Positions 32,666 to 40,078 are shown, counted from the stretch's first letter. The stretch is DNA of 42,372 nucleotides from Nitrosospira sp. 56-18 (GCA_001899235.1 MKVR01000052.1:1-42372); one strand, 5' to 3'. Translations and numbers: made by a program. The notes: generated by a model not told the origin, from the sequence alone.

Positions 32666-32769
32666 AATACGCCATTCCGGGCTTGACCCGGAATTCAGTT
32701 CCCGGCCAGCAGATAGGCTAGGCTGCTTCGTACGCCACTGGATACCGGCTTCTGCCGGTATGGCGTATT
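32666..32769. repeat. 104-bp palindromic repeat with nested hairpins
   Basis: It is bounded by AATACGCCATTCCGG (32666) and CCGGTATGGCGTATT (ends 32769), near-perfect inverted ends. Inside are ATTCCGGG-CTTGA-CCCGGAAT and TACCGGC-TTCT-GCCGGTA hairpins. This resembles the widespread proteobacterial repeats with CTTGACCCGGAAT. The remaining 32603-32932 gap shows nothing else. Confidence 0.7.
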
Positions 32770-32932
32770 GCTTGCTTGCGGGATCAAATAATGCGGCGGA
32801 GGCGAATCACCTGGAAACCAGTGCTTCGCCTCTGATTTTCGTGATTGCCCGCTGGCCATGGACAGCTCAGACGGAACTATTCGCGGCGGAGGCTCCTCCA
32901 AAATAGACAACAACGGTAAATAAGGAGAAAAC

Positions 32933-33439
32933 ATGTCGGATTTAGTGGTGGTGGGTTTTGATAAAATTGAAACAGCCGATCTGGTCCTGCTAAGGCTCAA
33001 AAGATTGAAAAGGGAGTACCTCATCGACCTCGAGGACGCCGTCGTGGTTGAGCGCGACGCGTCCGGCGAGGTCCATCTCAAGCAGAGTATCAACCTCACG
33101 CAACTCGGCGCCAGCTCCGGACTGCTGTCTGGCAGCCTCCTTGGCGCGCTGGTCGGCATGATGTTTCTCAATCCCGTGGCCGGTTTTCTGATCGGAGGCG
33201 TGTTCGGGGCGGGGGGCGGCGCGTTGTCGGGTTCGTTGACCGACTATGGCATCAACGATGATTTCATCCGGTCGCTGGGAGAAACCATTCCCGCCAACTC
33301 ATCGGCCCTGTTCATACTTGTGCGCAAGGCACAGCCCGAAAAGGTTCTGGCTGAGCTTTCAGACGTCAAGGGCAAAGTGCTGCGCACGTCGCTTTCTCCG
33401 GCACAGGAACAGCAACTGCAAAAAGCGCTATCCGGCTGA
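32933..33439 (+). CDS. DUF1269 family membrane protein
   Basis: 168 residues. An N-terminal soluble part (VVGFDKIETADLVLLRLKRL, LEDAVVVERDASGEVHLKQS) precedes a Gly-rich hydrophobic hairpin, about residues 61-103 (SGLLSGSLLGALVGMMFL; FLIGGVFGAGGGALSGSL). A C-terminal soluble lobe follows (ALFILVRKAQPEKVLAELSD). This is the DUF1269 arrangement, with the glycine hairpin presumably in the inner membrane. Function unknown. AAGGAGAAAAC precedes the ATG. Confidence 0.88.
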   Translation: MSDLVVVGFDKIETADLVLLRLKRLKREYLIDLEDAVVVERDASGEVHLKQSINLTQLGASSGLLSGSLLGALVGMMFLNPVAGFLIGGVFGAGGGALSGSLTDYGINDDFIRSLGETIPANSSALFILVRKAQPEKVLAELSDVKGKVLRTSLSPAQEQQLQKALSG

Positions 33440-33698
33440 GATCCGCACCATGTAGCGGGGCGGAAAGAGCGTCCGGCCTGCTTCCCGTCCCTGCCCTGGC
33501 CTGCTGGCGCAAAGCTGCCGCCCCCGCAGGCTGTTTTCCTTCATTCTTCATCGAAAGATTCAATTCAGCGGCACCCGGCATCCCGCGGCCCGCAAGCTGC
33601 GACCGGCAGTTCAAACCTGGCAGTTCATGGAACTTTTATATGTAATTTGCCTTAAAATGGCTCTTTTTACTATCGATGCAAATCGTGGAGGAACGAAA

Positions 33699-34292
33699 GT
33701 GAGGCATCTGCTTATCCTGGCCGCCGGTCTCATGGCGGCGACTGTTTCCGCTTTTGCGGATACGCATGACTCTTATAAACTGCAGCTCGACGATGGCCAG
33801 ATCGCTGACGTGATACTTACCGCGAGCAACCTGTCGATAGAAGCCGCGCAGCTCGCGAGGCTGAAGGCGCGTAGCGCGGCAGTGCGCCAGTATGCTGGAA
33901 AAATAATTGCCGAGCATGGGCACGTCAATGATTCCCTGTCGCGGCTCGTGAAAAAAATCGATGTCGTCCGGGAAAACAATCCCATCAGCAGCGCCTTGAA
34001 GGCCGACGGGAAGGCAGATCTCGAAAGGCTGCGCTCGCTCCATGGCAAGGCATTCGACGAGGCTTATGTCAAGCAGGAGATCGTGCTGTACCAGGACGTG
34101 CTCGATACCATCGACAACCGCCTGATGCCCAATGCCCGCCGCGAAGAATTAAAAACGCTGCTGTACAATCTGTTTGCCCCGTTGTCGCTGCACCTGGAGC
34201 AGGCCCAGCAGATCCAGGAGGCGCTGAATGATGAACCGGGCGAAACACCGCGGGAAGGAGCGGGATTTCATGCTGGCAATCTAACTGCTTGA
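33699..34292 (+). CDS. DUF4142 exported protein (copy 1)
   Basis: 197 residues from a GTG at 33699, chosen because GGAGG lies 7 nt upstream and the product opens with a signal peptide (VRHLLILAAGLMAATVSAFA). The DUF4142 helical bundle follows: DDGQIADVILTASNLSIEAA, AVRQYAGKIIAEHGHVNDSL, then FDEAYVKQEIVLYQDVLDTI. The family is related to ferritin-like bundles and is mostly periplasmic; function unknown. A paralogue lies at 40323-40853, beyond the prophage-like segment. Confidence 0.85.
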   Translation: MRHLLILAAGLMAATVSAFADTHDSYKLQLDDGQIADVILTASNLSIEAAQLARLKARSAAVRQYAGKIIAEHGHVNDSLSRLVKKIDVVRENNPISSALKADGKADLERLRSLHGKAFDEAYVKQEIVLYQDVLDTIDNRLMPNARREELKTLLYNLFAPLSLHLEQAQQIQEALNDEPGETPREGAGFHAGNLTA

Positions 34293-34359
34293 TCGAAGCG
34301 GTTAACCGGGCCGCATAATCGAACCGCATAACCAAGCTGCTTGCCCGGATTCAGGATCG

Positions 34360-34881
34360 TCACATCCGGGCGCCAGAAACAGTGCCCAGCAGCCCCCTCG
34401 CCTCCATTTCCATGCGCAGCCTGTCCATCGCCTGGGCATGTATCGCATCCAGCGCATCGTAGGATCTGTTGCGCAGGGATGCCGCCTTGAGCATGCCGCA
34501 GCGCAAGGATGCCCTGATCTCGCGCAGCCCTATCCTTTCGCCGCAATATGCGCGGATGATCTGGTCGATGCTTCTGCGGCTGTGCACGCCCGTGCCGAAA
34601 TTCGCCGCGAGATGATGCGCAAGGATATCGGAACCGGCCGCCTCCCTGCCGAACTGGATTCTTACGTAGGCCATGTGCAGCGTCGGCAAAACCCGCTCGC
34701 ACAGCGCGAGTATCAGCGCCGCCTGCGCATGCCGGTCGTGCGCGGTCAGTTCCCCGTTTCCGCTACTCCCCCCTGCCCTGCTGGCTTCGCGCATGTCGTT
34801 GACGGAAGAAATCTTCACGATCGGCCTGCTGATGGTTTCGTAGGCCCATTTCAGGGCGTGCTCCGGGCTGCTGAACTTCAT
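34360..34881 (-). CDS. Phage-like hypothetical protein, last gene of early operon
   Basis: 173 residues from the ATG at 34881 (AAGGAGCC just upstream), which overlaps the previous gene's stop as ATGA. Mostly helical: MKFSSPEHALKWAYETISRP, HDRHAQAALILALCERVLPT, RRSIDQIIRAYCGERIGLRE. I do not recognise the family with certainty. Its place at the end of a replication operon is where lambdoid phages carry the late antiterminator Q, so a Q-like regulator is possible but unproven. Confidence 0.7.
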   Translation of the reverse strand: MKFSSPEHALKWAYETISRPIVKISSVNDMREASRAGGSSGNGELTAHDRHAQAALILALCERVLPTLHMAYVRIQFGREAAGSDILAHHLAANFGTGVHSRRSIDQIIRAYCGERIGLREIRASLRCGMLKAASLRNRSYDALDAIHAQAMDRLRMEMEARGLLGTVSGARM

Positions 34882-35246
34882 TTGCGGCTCCTTTTCGATT
34901 GATATAGACCACATTGCTTTCCGTGGCGGCGCCCTTTCGCGCAATATTTCACGACTTCCCAGGAAAGATTGTTTTCCGCAAAATAGAGCGCCGCCTCATG
35001 GACGCAGCCGTGGCAGGACTTCGCCTGCCTGCGCTCCAATACCTTCTGCGGATCACCATATTCCCAGCGCTCGAGTTGCGGGAAAGCGAAAGGAAAACCG
35101 AACCCGCCCAGGCAGGGATAATCGGATTTCGCCTCCATTGCTCTTATCCCCCCTGGCGCCGTTGTCACCTTTGTCACCTTTGCCATGCTTGCCACCCCTC
35201 CTCTCTCCATAGTCCTTCCTATAGCCGGCCCAGGTCGATACATCAT
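34878..35246 (-). CDS. Small Cys-motif phage protein
   Basis: Up to 122 residues. The start is uncertain. ATG at 35246 overlaps the upstream stop (ATGA) as elsewhere in this operon, while ATG at 35186 has a stronger GGAGG. The conserved-looking part begins at about MEAKSDYPCLGGFGFPFAFP and contains LERWEYGDPQKVLERRQAKS, C-x2-C (CHGC), and CAKGRRHGKQC. The four to five Cys and His suggest a small metal-binding site. Homologous proteins are familiar from Burkholderia-type phages; function unknown. Confidence 0.65.
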   Translation of the reverse strand: MMYRPGPAIGRTMERGGVASMAKVTKVTTAPGGIRAMEAKSDYPCLGGFGFPFAFPQLERWEYGDPQKVLERRQAKSCHGCVHEAALYFAENNLSWEVVKYCAKGRRHGKQCGLYQSKRSRK

Positions 35247-35935
35247 GATGTGGCCTGCTCATTGCCGGACTTGCCATCGCTATCCAGGGCGCCGCCCACG
35301 CCTTCGTCTCCCTGGTCCCTTTTTTCCTCTACATGCCTCAGGCTGCTGAAGCCGGGCATGGACTGGCTGGCACTTTCCCGCAGAACCCGCTCCGCCAGTT
35401 GCCTGTTTCCGATCAGCACCGGCTTTCCCGATTCGAAACGCTTGAGCTCGTTATGCGCGGTGGCAATGCCGGTCAGGACAGGGGCATAAGGCGGGCGCTC
35501 GTTGCGCGAGCGGAAGCCGCGATAGCGGTTCTCGAATTCTTTCGCGACGAATGGCCACTCCGCCTCGGATTTCGTTCCCAGCCCTATCCACCCCCCCATG
35601 TCCTGGATCACGCGGTGGATCAGCGCATCGTCGAACACCACATCGCAATAAGTACCCACCGAGCGGACCGCGCGGTCGACTTTTGCCCAGGCGCGCAATG
35701 CGGAATCCTGTGTGGAACCCTGCAGCATGCGGATGATGTCCGCGGGTTTGGGAGCAAACTGGCCAGAATCCGGATTCGCGAGATGACGATTGAATGCATC
35801 GATGATTGCAGGCAGCTCATGGCTTCTAAGCGCCGTCCACCAGACATCCAGCGCGAATCGGGACAGGCTTTTGCCATAAAATCCCATTACGCCGGTGATG
35901 CCATCGTGAAATTTCTGGAAGTCGTCTACCCGCAT
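35243..35935 (-). CDS. DUF6475 phage protein (replication-partner position)
   Basis: 230 residues. The sequence DVWWTALRSHELPAIIDAFN, HLANPDSGQFAPKPADIIRM, LQGSTQDSALRAWAKVD, then DDALIHRVIQDMGGWIGLG and FENRYRGF is the DUF6475 pattern known from beta-proteobacterial phages. It occupies the lambda P position after a DUF1376 (O-like) gene, so a helicase-loading role is an inference from order. GGAGGG precedes the ATG. It overlaps the upstream gene by 10 bp and the downstream gene by 4 bp. Confidence 0.85.
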   Translation of the reverse strand: MRVDDFQKFHDGITGVMGFYGKSLSRFALDVWWTALRSHELPAIIDAFNRHLANPDSGQFAPKPADIIRMLQGSTQDSALRAWAKVDRAVRSVGTYCDVVFDDALIHRVIQDMGGWIGLGTKSEAEWPFVAKEFENRYRGFRSRNERPPYAPVLTGIATAHNELKRFESGKPVLIGNRQLAERVLRESASQSMPGFSSLRHVEEKRDQGDEGVGGALDSDGKSGNEQATS

Positions 35936-37086
35936 GGCGAAACCCTCCTATCCGCCGCGGCGGATTGCCCTACTGGCGGTTCCACCGGCTCCCCTGGCTC
36001 TGCCGGTTCTGCCGCCGGGGCATTCCGCAATTCCGGCGGCATCCATCCCGCGGTCCCCGTATGGCTGGCCGCTTGCAGCAGTTCCTGGCCGCTGGGCATG
36101 CGCCCCTGGTGCAGAACCAGTTTTGCAGCCTCTTCACGCTGGCGCCTCACCATTCCGACCACGTAGGGAAAATTTGCTTTTCCCCGGGCCGCGGCATTTC
36201 CTGCCGCCTGCAGGAACTCCTCTTCGGTCGCGCCTGCCTGCAGCAGCGCCAGCAGTGTCGGATGATGGGGATTGCAGCCTGTCACCCCCTGGCCCATCAG
36301 CGCCTTGCAACACGCGCCGGCGGTACCCGGAGCAACAGAAGCTCCCAGGCTGCCAGTGCCTGCGTGAAAGCCAGTCCGCCCGCCGCTATCGCCACGGTTG
36401 CCGGGACGGGAATGGAGGCTGCCATGGTCCGGGGCCGGCTCCTGCTCCCGCCCCTGTTGACGGGCAGCCATTTCCGGTTCCGGCTGGTCTTTTTCCGGAT
36501 CGCCCGTCCCACAGGAATTGAAATCCGCGCTTGCCTCTTCCCGGAACGGGCGAGACTGGCGATGCAGTTCGTGCTGGCGCTGGCGCTGGTGATGGGGTTG
36601 GGACTGGTAAGCTTCGCCGCTGGGTTCGCCGTGGGTTTCGGTGTACGGGGCGGACCTGCTCCCGGAGGGTTCCTGGTCGAAACCCATGGATAACCCGTCG
36701 GGTATATCCGCACCACCGGGCTGCATCTGCCGGATTTCCGTATTTGCGCTAGCCGCCTTGGCTGGCCTGCCGCCCTTTCTGCCATTGATGCGCGCCGCCT
36801 CGATTTTTGGCCTTGCCTTGGCGATCTCGCGATCCGCGCGCTGGTTGTGGCGCAGTCCGTCGCCGCCCGATACCGGAAAGAATTGCTCCGCGACCGACTT
36901 GACAGCCTGCTGTTCCAGGCGCGTCATGGCGCGGCAAACTCTATAAAGACTGGAAAGGTCCTCCGGCAGCGGTTTCTCGACACTGAAATACGTATCCAGC
37001 AGCATCGTGTAAGCGCCATGCTCGGCGAGCGAAAGGTGCGCCGTATCGCGCTGATAGTCTCCACAATATCGTTCGTAATAATTCAT
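35926..37086 (-). CDS. DUF1376 phage replication (O-like) protein
   Basis: 386 residues. Residues 1-90 are the DUF1376/YdaU domain (MNYYERYCGDYQRDTAHLSL, AEHGAYTMLLDTYF, PEDLSSLYRVCRAMT), a winged-helix DNA-binding module. The middle (about 120-250) is low-complexity, rich in Gln, Glu, Gly and His. The end has CNPHHPTLLALLQAGATEEE and FLQAAGNAAARGKANF, as in phage initiator-type proteins. AAGGAG precedes the ATG. It is the first gene of the minus-strand operon and reads away from the repressor. Confidence 0.85.
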   Translation of the reverse strand: MNYYERYCGDYQRDTAHLSLAEHGAYTMLLDTYFSVEKPLPEDLSSLYRVCRAMTRLEQQAVKSVAEQFFPVSGGDGLRHNQRADREIAKARPKIEAARINGRKGGRPAKAASANTEIRQMQPGGADIPDGLSMGFDQEPSGSRSAPYTETHGEPSGEAYQSQPHHQRQRQHELHRQSRPFREEASADFNSCGTGDPEKDQPEPEMAARQQGREQEPAPDHGSLHSRPGNRGDSGGRTGFHAGTGSLGASVAPGTAGACCKALMGQGVTGCNPHHPTLLALLQAGATEEEFLQAAGNAAARGKANFPYVVGMVRRQREEAAKLVLHQGRMPSGQELLQAASHTGTAGWMPPELRNAPAAEPAEPGEPVEPPVGQSAAADRRVSPCG

Positions 37087-37190
37087 CGATATGCTCCTTT
37101 GCCCGCGCTGGCATTCAGATCCTATGGAGTCTCATAGGCTATCCCTGCAGGTTTACTCCAGAGGCTTCTGCGCAACCCGCATTACCCCCA

Positions 37191-37219
37191 TTATTACAAG
37201 TATAACTTGTTAATGTCAA
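37191..37219 (-). promoter_or_regulatory. Early promoter of the phage replication operon
   Basis: On the minus strand: -35 TTGACA (37219-37214), a 17-bp spacer, and -10 TAATAA (37196-37191). The spacer and part of the -10 are covered by the operator at 37196-37210, so repressor binding would block polymerase. The architecture is the same as the promoter at 38681-38709. Confidence 0.7.
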
Positions 37220-37254
37220 GCTATTCTTGTAAGCGTGGCGCAAGCGTTGCTTGT
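37196..37254. promoter_or_regulatory. Three operator sites NCAAG-N5-CTTGT
   Basis: The sites are ACAAG-TATAA-CTTGT (37196-37210), TCAAG-CTATT-CTTGT (37216-37230) and GCAAG-CGTTG-CTTGT (37240-37254). All share the half-site CAAG/CTTG with a 5-bp centre, 20 and 24 bp apart, between the divergent repressor and replication genes. This is the layout of a lambda-type triple operator. Confidence 0.75.
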
Positions 37255-37259
37255 ATTAT
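37254..37259 (+). promoter_or_regulatory. -10 box of the repressor gene; probable leaderless mRNA
   Basis: TATTAT lies 7 nt before the repressor ATG at 37266, so the transcript would start at or next to the ATG. No Shine-Dalgarno sequence is present. The third operator abuts this box, consistent with autoregulation. Confidence 0.5.
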
Positions 37260-37265
37260 GAATGC

Positions 37266-37790
37266 ATGAATATCGCGAAAATAATCCGCGAAGGGCGCGA
37301 AAAACTGAATCTGAATCAGTCAGAACTCGCTGAATTGCTTGGCGTGACGCCGCAGGCGGTGCAGCAATGGGAATCCGGCGCCACCCAGCCGCGCGGAAAA
37401 AGGCTGAACAAGATAGCTGAAGTACTCAAACTGCCATCCATTCTCATGCATTTCGGCATATTGGAGGACGTGCCGGGAAAAAAAGACGTCGCCAAGCCTC
37501 CGGAGCCGCCGCCAGGCGATCCTCCCCGAACCATCGTGGAAAAATCCGTTTCCCCCAACGATGTGCTAATCAATGAAGTAGTAAAAGCAATGCAACGAAT
37601 GTCCAAGGAAGATGCCGCCCTGCTGGTGACGCTCAGCAAGGCGCTGGTGCGCGAAGAACCGCAGTCTGCAGCGACCGGCGCGAAGAAATTGCCGGTGCCG
37701 GACCTGGCGCCGCACCCGGCTTCGGCATTTCCTCCGCGCAGGGTGCCCAGGACAACTGGAAAGGCGCGCGGAAAGACGGCAGTTCGATAG
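37266..37790 (+). CDS. XRE-family phage repressor (CI-like)
   Basis: 174 residues from the ATG at 37266. The N-terminal helix-turn-helix is clear: IREGREKLNLNQSELAELLG, VTPQAVQQWESGATQPRGKR (residues about 6-48). The C-terminal part is Pro-rich with one helix (VLINEVVKAMQRMSKEDAAL) and a basic tail. There is no LexA/CI-type peptidase domain, so it would not self-cleave; its inactivation route is unclear. The gene is divergent from the replication operon across three operators and is the likely protein that binds them. Confidence 0.85.
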   Translation: MNIAKIIREGREKLNLNQSELAELLGVTPQAVQQWESGATQPRGKRLNKIAEVLKLPSILMHFGILEDVPGKKDVAKPPEPPPGDPPRTIVEKSVSPNDVLINEVVKAMQRMSKEDAALLVTLSKALVREEPQSAATGAKKLPVPDLAPHPASAFPPRRVPRTTGKARGKTAVR

Positions 37791-37966
37791 AAGAGCGTAC
37801 AGCAGGCATCAGCCGAACCGCCGGAAATTCGAGAGGCGGGGAAGAAGGCGCGGCGACTAGCCTGCGAAAGCCTGGGCAATAACAAGACATGAGCGGCACC
37901 GGCGCCGGCACCCGTCCGTCTGGCCGCCAGGGAAATCAGGAGCGGCATCCGCAGGAGGAGATATCC

Positions 37967-38179
37967 ATGGCAAATCGCACACCCTACGACAACCTAGAGA
38001 TGATATTCGCCTTTCACATTTCGGAGAAAGCGCGAACCAGGCGCGAACAGCATATCCTGCGGTTTCCTCCGGATCTTCGGGAAGAAGAAAGGCGCCGGTA
38101 TACCCTGGAGCATGCGGTCAAGGAAGTGCTGGTGGAAGTGGCGGAAGTCAGCCTGCTCATCAGGGAGCTGGAGAGTTAG
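37967..38179 (+). CDS. Small hypothetical protein
   Basis: 70 residues. AGGAGGAG is 6 nt before the ATG, a strong start; the open frame upstream to 37889 lacks one. It is soluble, charged and helical (FHISEKARTRREQHILRFPP, LEHAVKEVLVEVAEVSLLIR). I recognise no family. The stop codon TAG is the first three bases of a MITE-like terminal repeat, so the original C-terminus may have been different. It lies 176 bp behind the repressor. Confidence 0.6.
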   Translation: MANRTPYDNLEMIFAFHISEKARTRREQHILRFPPDLREEERRRYTLEHAVKEVLVEVAEVSLLIRELES

Positions 38180-38198
38180 GGAACACCTGAACAGAGTC
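38177..38198 (+). repeat. Isolated MITE-like terminal repeat supplying a stop codon
   Basis: TAGGGAACACCTGAACAGAG, then TC, is the left end of the 14063-14340 family with one inserted base and one change. Its TAG ends the 70-residue ORF. No partner end is found downstream. Confidence 0.55.
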
Positions 38199-38250
38199 TC
38201 CGCAAGATGCCGCCAAAGACATATAATTCTGCTTTATCTTGGGAGTCACC

Positions 38251-38577
38251 ATGAAAACCATCCTTTTCGCGCTGCTCAGCATCCTTGTTCTCTCTTCCTG
38301 CGCCAGCAAGATGGCTGGTTTGCGCGAGGGCCAGACCAGGGCGCAGGTCATCAGTGCTGTGGGTCCGCCCGATGGCTACCAGCGCAGCGGCGAGTACGAA
38401 GTATTGCTCTACATCGAGCGGCGCACCAACGCCTGGTCCTATTTTTCAGGGGGCATACAGGACCTGACGGATTATTCAGTCATCCTGAAGGACGATCACG
38501 TCGTGGAATATGGCCCGGGCAGGACACATCGTCGTGATGCCGATCCTACTCCTTTCATCCGGGTTCCCGTCCGATAG
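38251..38577 (+). CDS. BamE/SmpA-like small lipoprotein
   Basis: 108 residues. The signal peptide ends in the lipobox LSSC (C17). The mature part starts LREGQTRAQVISAVGPPDGY, the BamE/SmpA-OmlA fold signature (G-x-T-x-x-x-V...G-x-P), followed by EVLLYIERRTNAW and DYSVILKDDHVVEYG. Family members sit in the outer membrane and assist the Bam complex or related assembly steps. It may be a paralogue and not BamE itself. GGGAG is 5 nt before the ATG. Confidence 0.8.
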   Translation: MKTILFALLSILVLSSCASKMAGLREGQTRAQVISAVGPPDGYQRSGEYEVLLYIERRTNAWSYFSGGIQDLTDYSVILKDDHVVEYGPGRTHRRDADPTPFIRVPVR

Positions 38578-38680
38578 CAATAAAGCAGCAAAGTCCGTCC
38601 GTATTGCAGATCCTCTCTTTTTTCAGACAATAAGTAAAAGCCGCTGAAACCCCGCACCAGGCGGGATTCACTCCCGTGCA

Positions 38681-38709
38681 TTGACAATTACAAGTATTAC
38701 TTGTAAACT
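38681..38709 (+). promoter_or_regulatory. Promoter with a fourth phage operator
   Basis: -35 TTGACA (38681-38686), a 17-bp spacer and -10 TAAACT (38704-38709). The spacer holds ACAAG-TATTA-CTTGT (38690-38704), nearly identical to the operator at 37196 (TTACAAGTAT-A/T-ACTTGT). The promoter reads toward the 87-residue phage gene at 38956. The rest of 38578-38955 has no convincing gene. Confidence 0.65.
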
Positions 38710-38955
38710 GTCTCCCGAATGCCGTAGGGAATACTGCGCTGCGGCTTCCCGCGAAACAGATGCGTAGTCCAAGCTGGCATAGCCTCTATCCTGCAAGTCC
38801 CCTGTGGCATGGAAAGACAAGCGGTCCGCGAGGAACAGGCGCGAAGAAATGTCCAGGCCGTGCCTGGCGCGGAACTCCGCCCGATTTGAAAGGGCGAGAA
38901 CAGGAAACCGCATTGTCTCGCCGCGGGAAACGTCAGGAATCAGGGGCGCGAGAAC

Positions 38956-39219
38956 ATGGAAAATGGTGATGCGTACGGCATGAATCGGGCAGGCTGGTCC
39001 GAAGCCTGGACCGAGCATCGGCCCGCGCCCCTGAATCTCACCGACACCCAGATCCTCGACTGGCTTGGCGAATACTGCGACCAGGCAATATATCGCCGTC
39101 CCTCGCCGGAATCCCGGGGTGGATTTACCCTGTATTGCTACGATATCCGGACAAGCGGCGCCACCCTGCGCGAAGCTGTTTGTCTCGCCGCAGCGAAATG
39201 GAAGGAAGCAAATGAATAA
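38956..39219 (+). CDS. Phage-like hypothetical protein
   Basis: 87 residues. The core LNLTDTQILDWLGEYCDQAI, then RGGFTLYCYDIRTSGATLRE and AVCLAAAKWKEA, is familiar from small early proteins of beta-proteobacterial phages; function unknown. Ribosome sites are weak for both ATGs (38956 and 38980), so the start is uncertain. It lies about 240 bp downstream of the operator-bearing promoter and is the last gene of the prophage-like segment. Confidence 0.7.
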   Translation: MENGDAYGMNRAGWSEAWTEHRPAPLNLTDTQILDWLGEYCDQAIYRRPSPESRGGFTLYCYDIRTSGATLREAVCLAAAKWKEANE

Positions 39220-39249
39220 CGATGATCCATGTTGCCGGTATTCGATGCC

Positions 39250-39279
39250 GTCGGATTACGCTGCGCTAATCCGACCTAC
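39250..39279 (-). repeat. REP-A palindrome (inverse)
   Basis: GTCGGATTA-CGCTGCGC-TAATCCGAC, then CTAC. A canonical copy. Confidence 0.9.
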
Positions 39280-39371
39280 CCAACTACCCAGCATGTAGGG
39301 CGTCAATAAGCGTAGCGCATTGCGCCGAAAGAAAACAGGTCAATGAAATGGGCTCTCACTCTTGAGAATTT

Positions 39372-39401
39372 GTAGATCGGATTAGCGCAGCGTAATCCGA
39401 C
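39372..39401 (+). repeat. REP-A palindrome
   Basis: GTAGATCGGATTAGCGCAGC-GTAATCCGAC, one change from consensus. It lies 30 bp beyond the 3' end of the transposase reading frame. Confidence 0.9.
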
Positions 39402-39430
39402 TTCCCACTTCCCATTCCTCCTCCATCCGG

Positions 39431-39526
39431 CTATTCATGCCCCACCCCTGCGGGTTCCGCTACGCCCCGACCCCAATCGGGCGGATATAACCCTGCCTCC
39501 GCATAGCGGTGGAAGCTCGAATACGG
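39431..39526 (-). pseudogene. Severed C-terminal segment of the RAYT transposase
   Basis: Reading on in the same frame past the TGA at 39529-39527 gives PYSSFHRYAEAGLYPPDWGR, then GVAEPAGVGHE and a TAG at 39433-39431. This is the normal C-terminal continuation of RAYT proteins, where the codon at the TGA is TGG (VREW-PYSSF). So one base change (TGG to TGA) explains the short protein. The same 3' segment is found in relic copies at about 31551-31653 and 40109-40222. Confidence 0.8.
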
Positions 39527-39976
39527 TCATTCCCGCACTGTCGCCGCCAAACCGTGCTTTACCGGATTAAAATGAATGTAATCGACATGCTGCATCATGT
39601 CGGCTTCATTTCGCAGCGCATGTTCCCAATAACGGTTTTGCCATATCGGCAGCCGTTTCTGTTGCGATTTTTCCGATACATGCCGATTTGTTGCATTTCC
39701 CGAAACCAAATCATATCGCTTGGTGAACCATGTCTTGATCAACCGCCACCGCATCGCAAAATCGGCATCTCCTTCAGGAAGCGACCAGATGCAATGCAAA
39801 TGATCGGGAAGAATCACCACCGCATCCACCTCGAAAGGATGGCGCGAGCGAACCGCGCGAAATGCCATTCGCAGTAAATCCACGGCCGCTCTGGAAGCAA
39901 AGACAGGGCGGCGTTCGGCTGTCACCACGGTGAAAAAAAATGAACCACCCGCGATCCACGCTCTCCGGTATTGCAT
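39527..39976 (-). CDS. REP-associated tyrosine transposase (RAYT), truncated by TGA
   Basis: 149 residues of a Y1-transposase of the IS200/IS605-like superfamily. It starts MQYRRAWIAGGSFFFTVVTA. The HUH metal site is HLH in LPDHLHCIWSLPEGD. WQNRYWEHALRNEADMMQHV, then DYIHFNPVKHGLA, carries the expected catalytic Tyr region. The protein ends at an in-frame TGA; another 31 matching codons lie beyond (39431-39526). Known RAYTs nick and join REP palindromes. Here REP-A copies flank the gene in opposite orientation (39372 and 39993). Whether the truncated protein is active is doubtful. Confidence 0.88.
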   Translation of the reverse strand: MQYRRAWIAGGSFFFTVVTAERRPVFASRAAVDLLRMAFRAVRSRHPFEVDAVVILPDHLHCIWSLPEGDADFAMRWRLIKTWFTKRYDLVSGNATNRHVSEKSQQKRLPIWQNRYWEHALRNEADMMQHVDYIHFNPVKHGLAATVRE

Positions 39977-39992
39977 TGGCCTCTCGTCCGTT

Positions 39993-40022
39993 GTCGGATT
40001 ACGCTGCGCTAATCCGACCTAC
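39993..40022 (-). repeat. REP-A palindrome (inverse)
   Basis: A canonical copy (GTCGGATTA-CGCTGCGC-TAATCCGAC-CTAC), 16 bp upstream of the RAYT start codon and inverted relative to the copy at 39372. Confidence 0.9.
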
Positions 40023-40078
40023 CCAACTGCAACGGCACGCTATCCCGGTCATAAGCATTTACAACCAGATTAACATTT

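Noticed and set aside
38668-38913. Minus-strand ORF (MRFPVLALSNRAEF...) across the remote operator
   Set aside because: It has a fairly protein-like sequence but no ribosome site, and its 3' end is the operator-promoter segment. Not excluded, but not strong enough to call.
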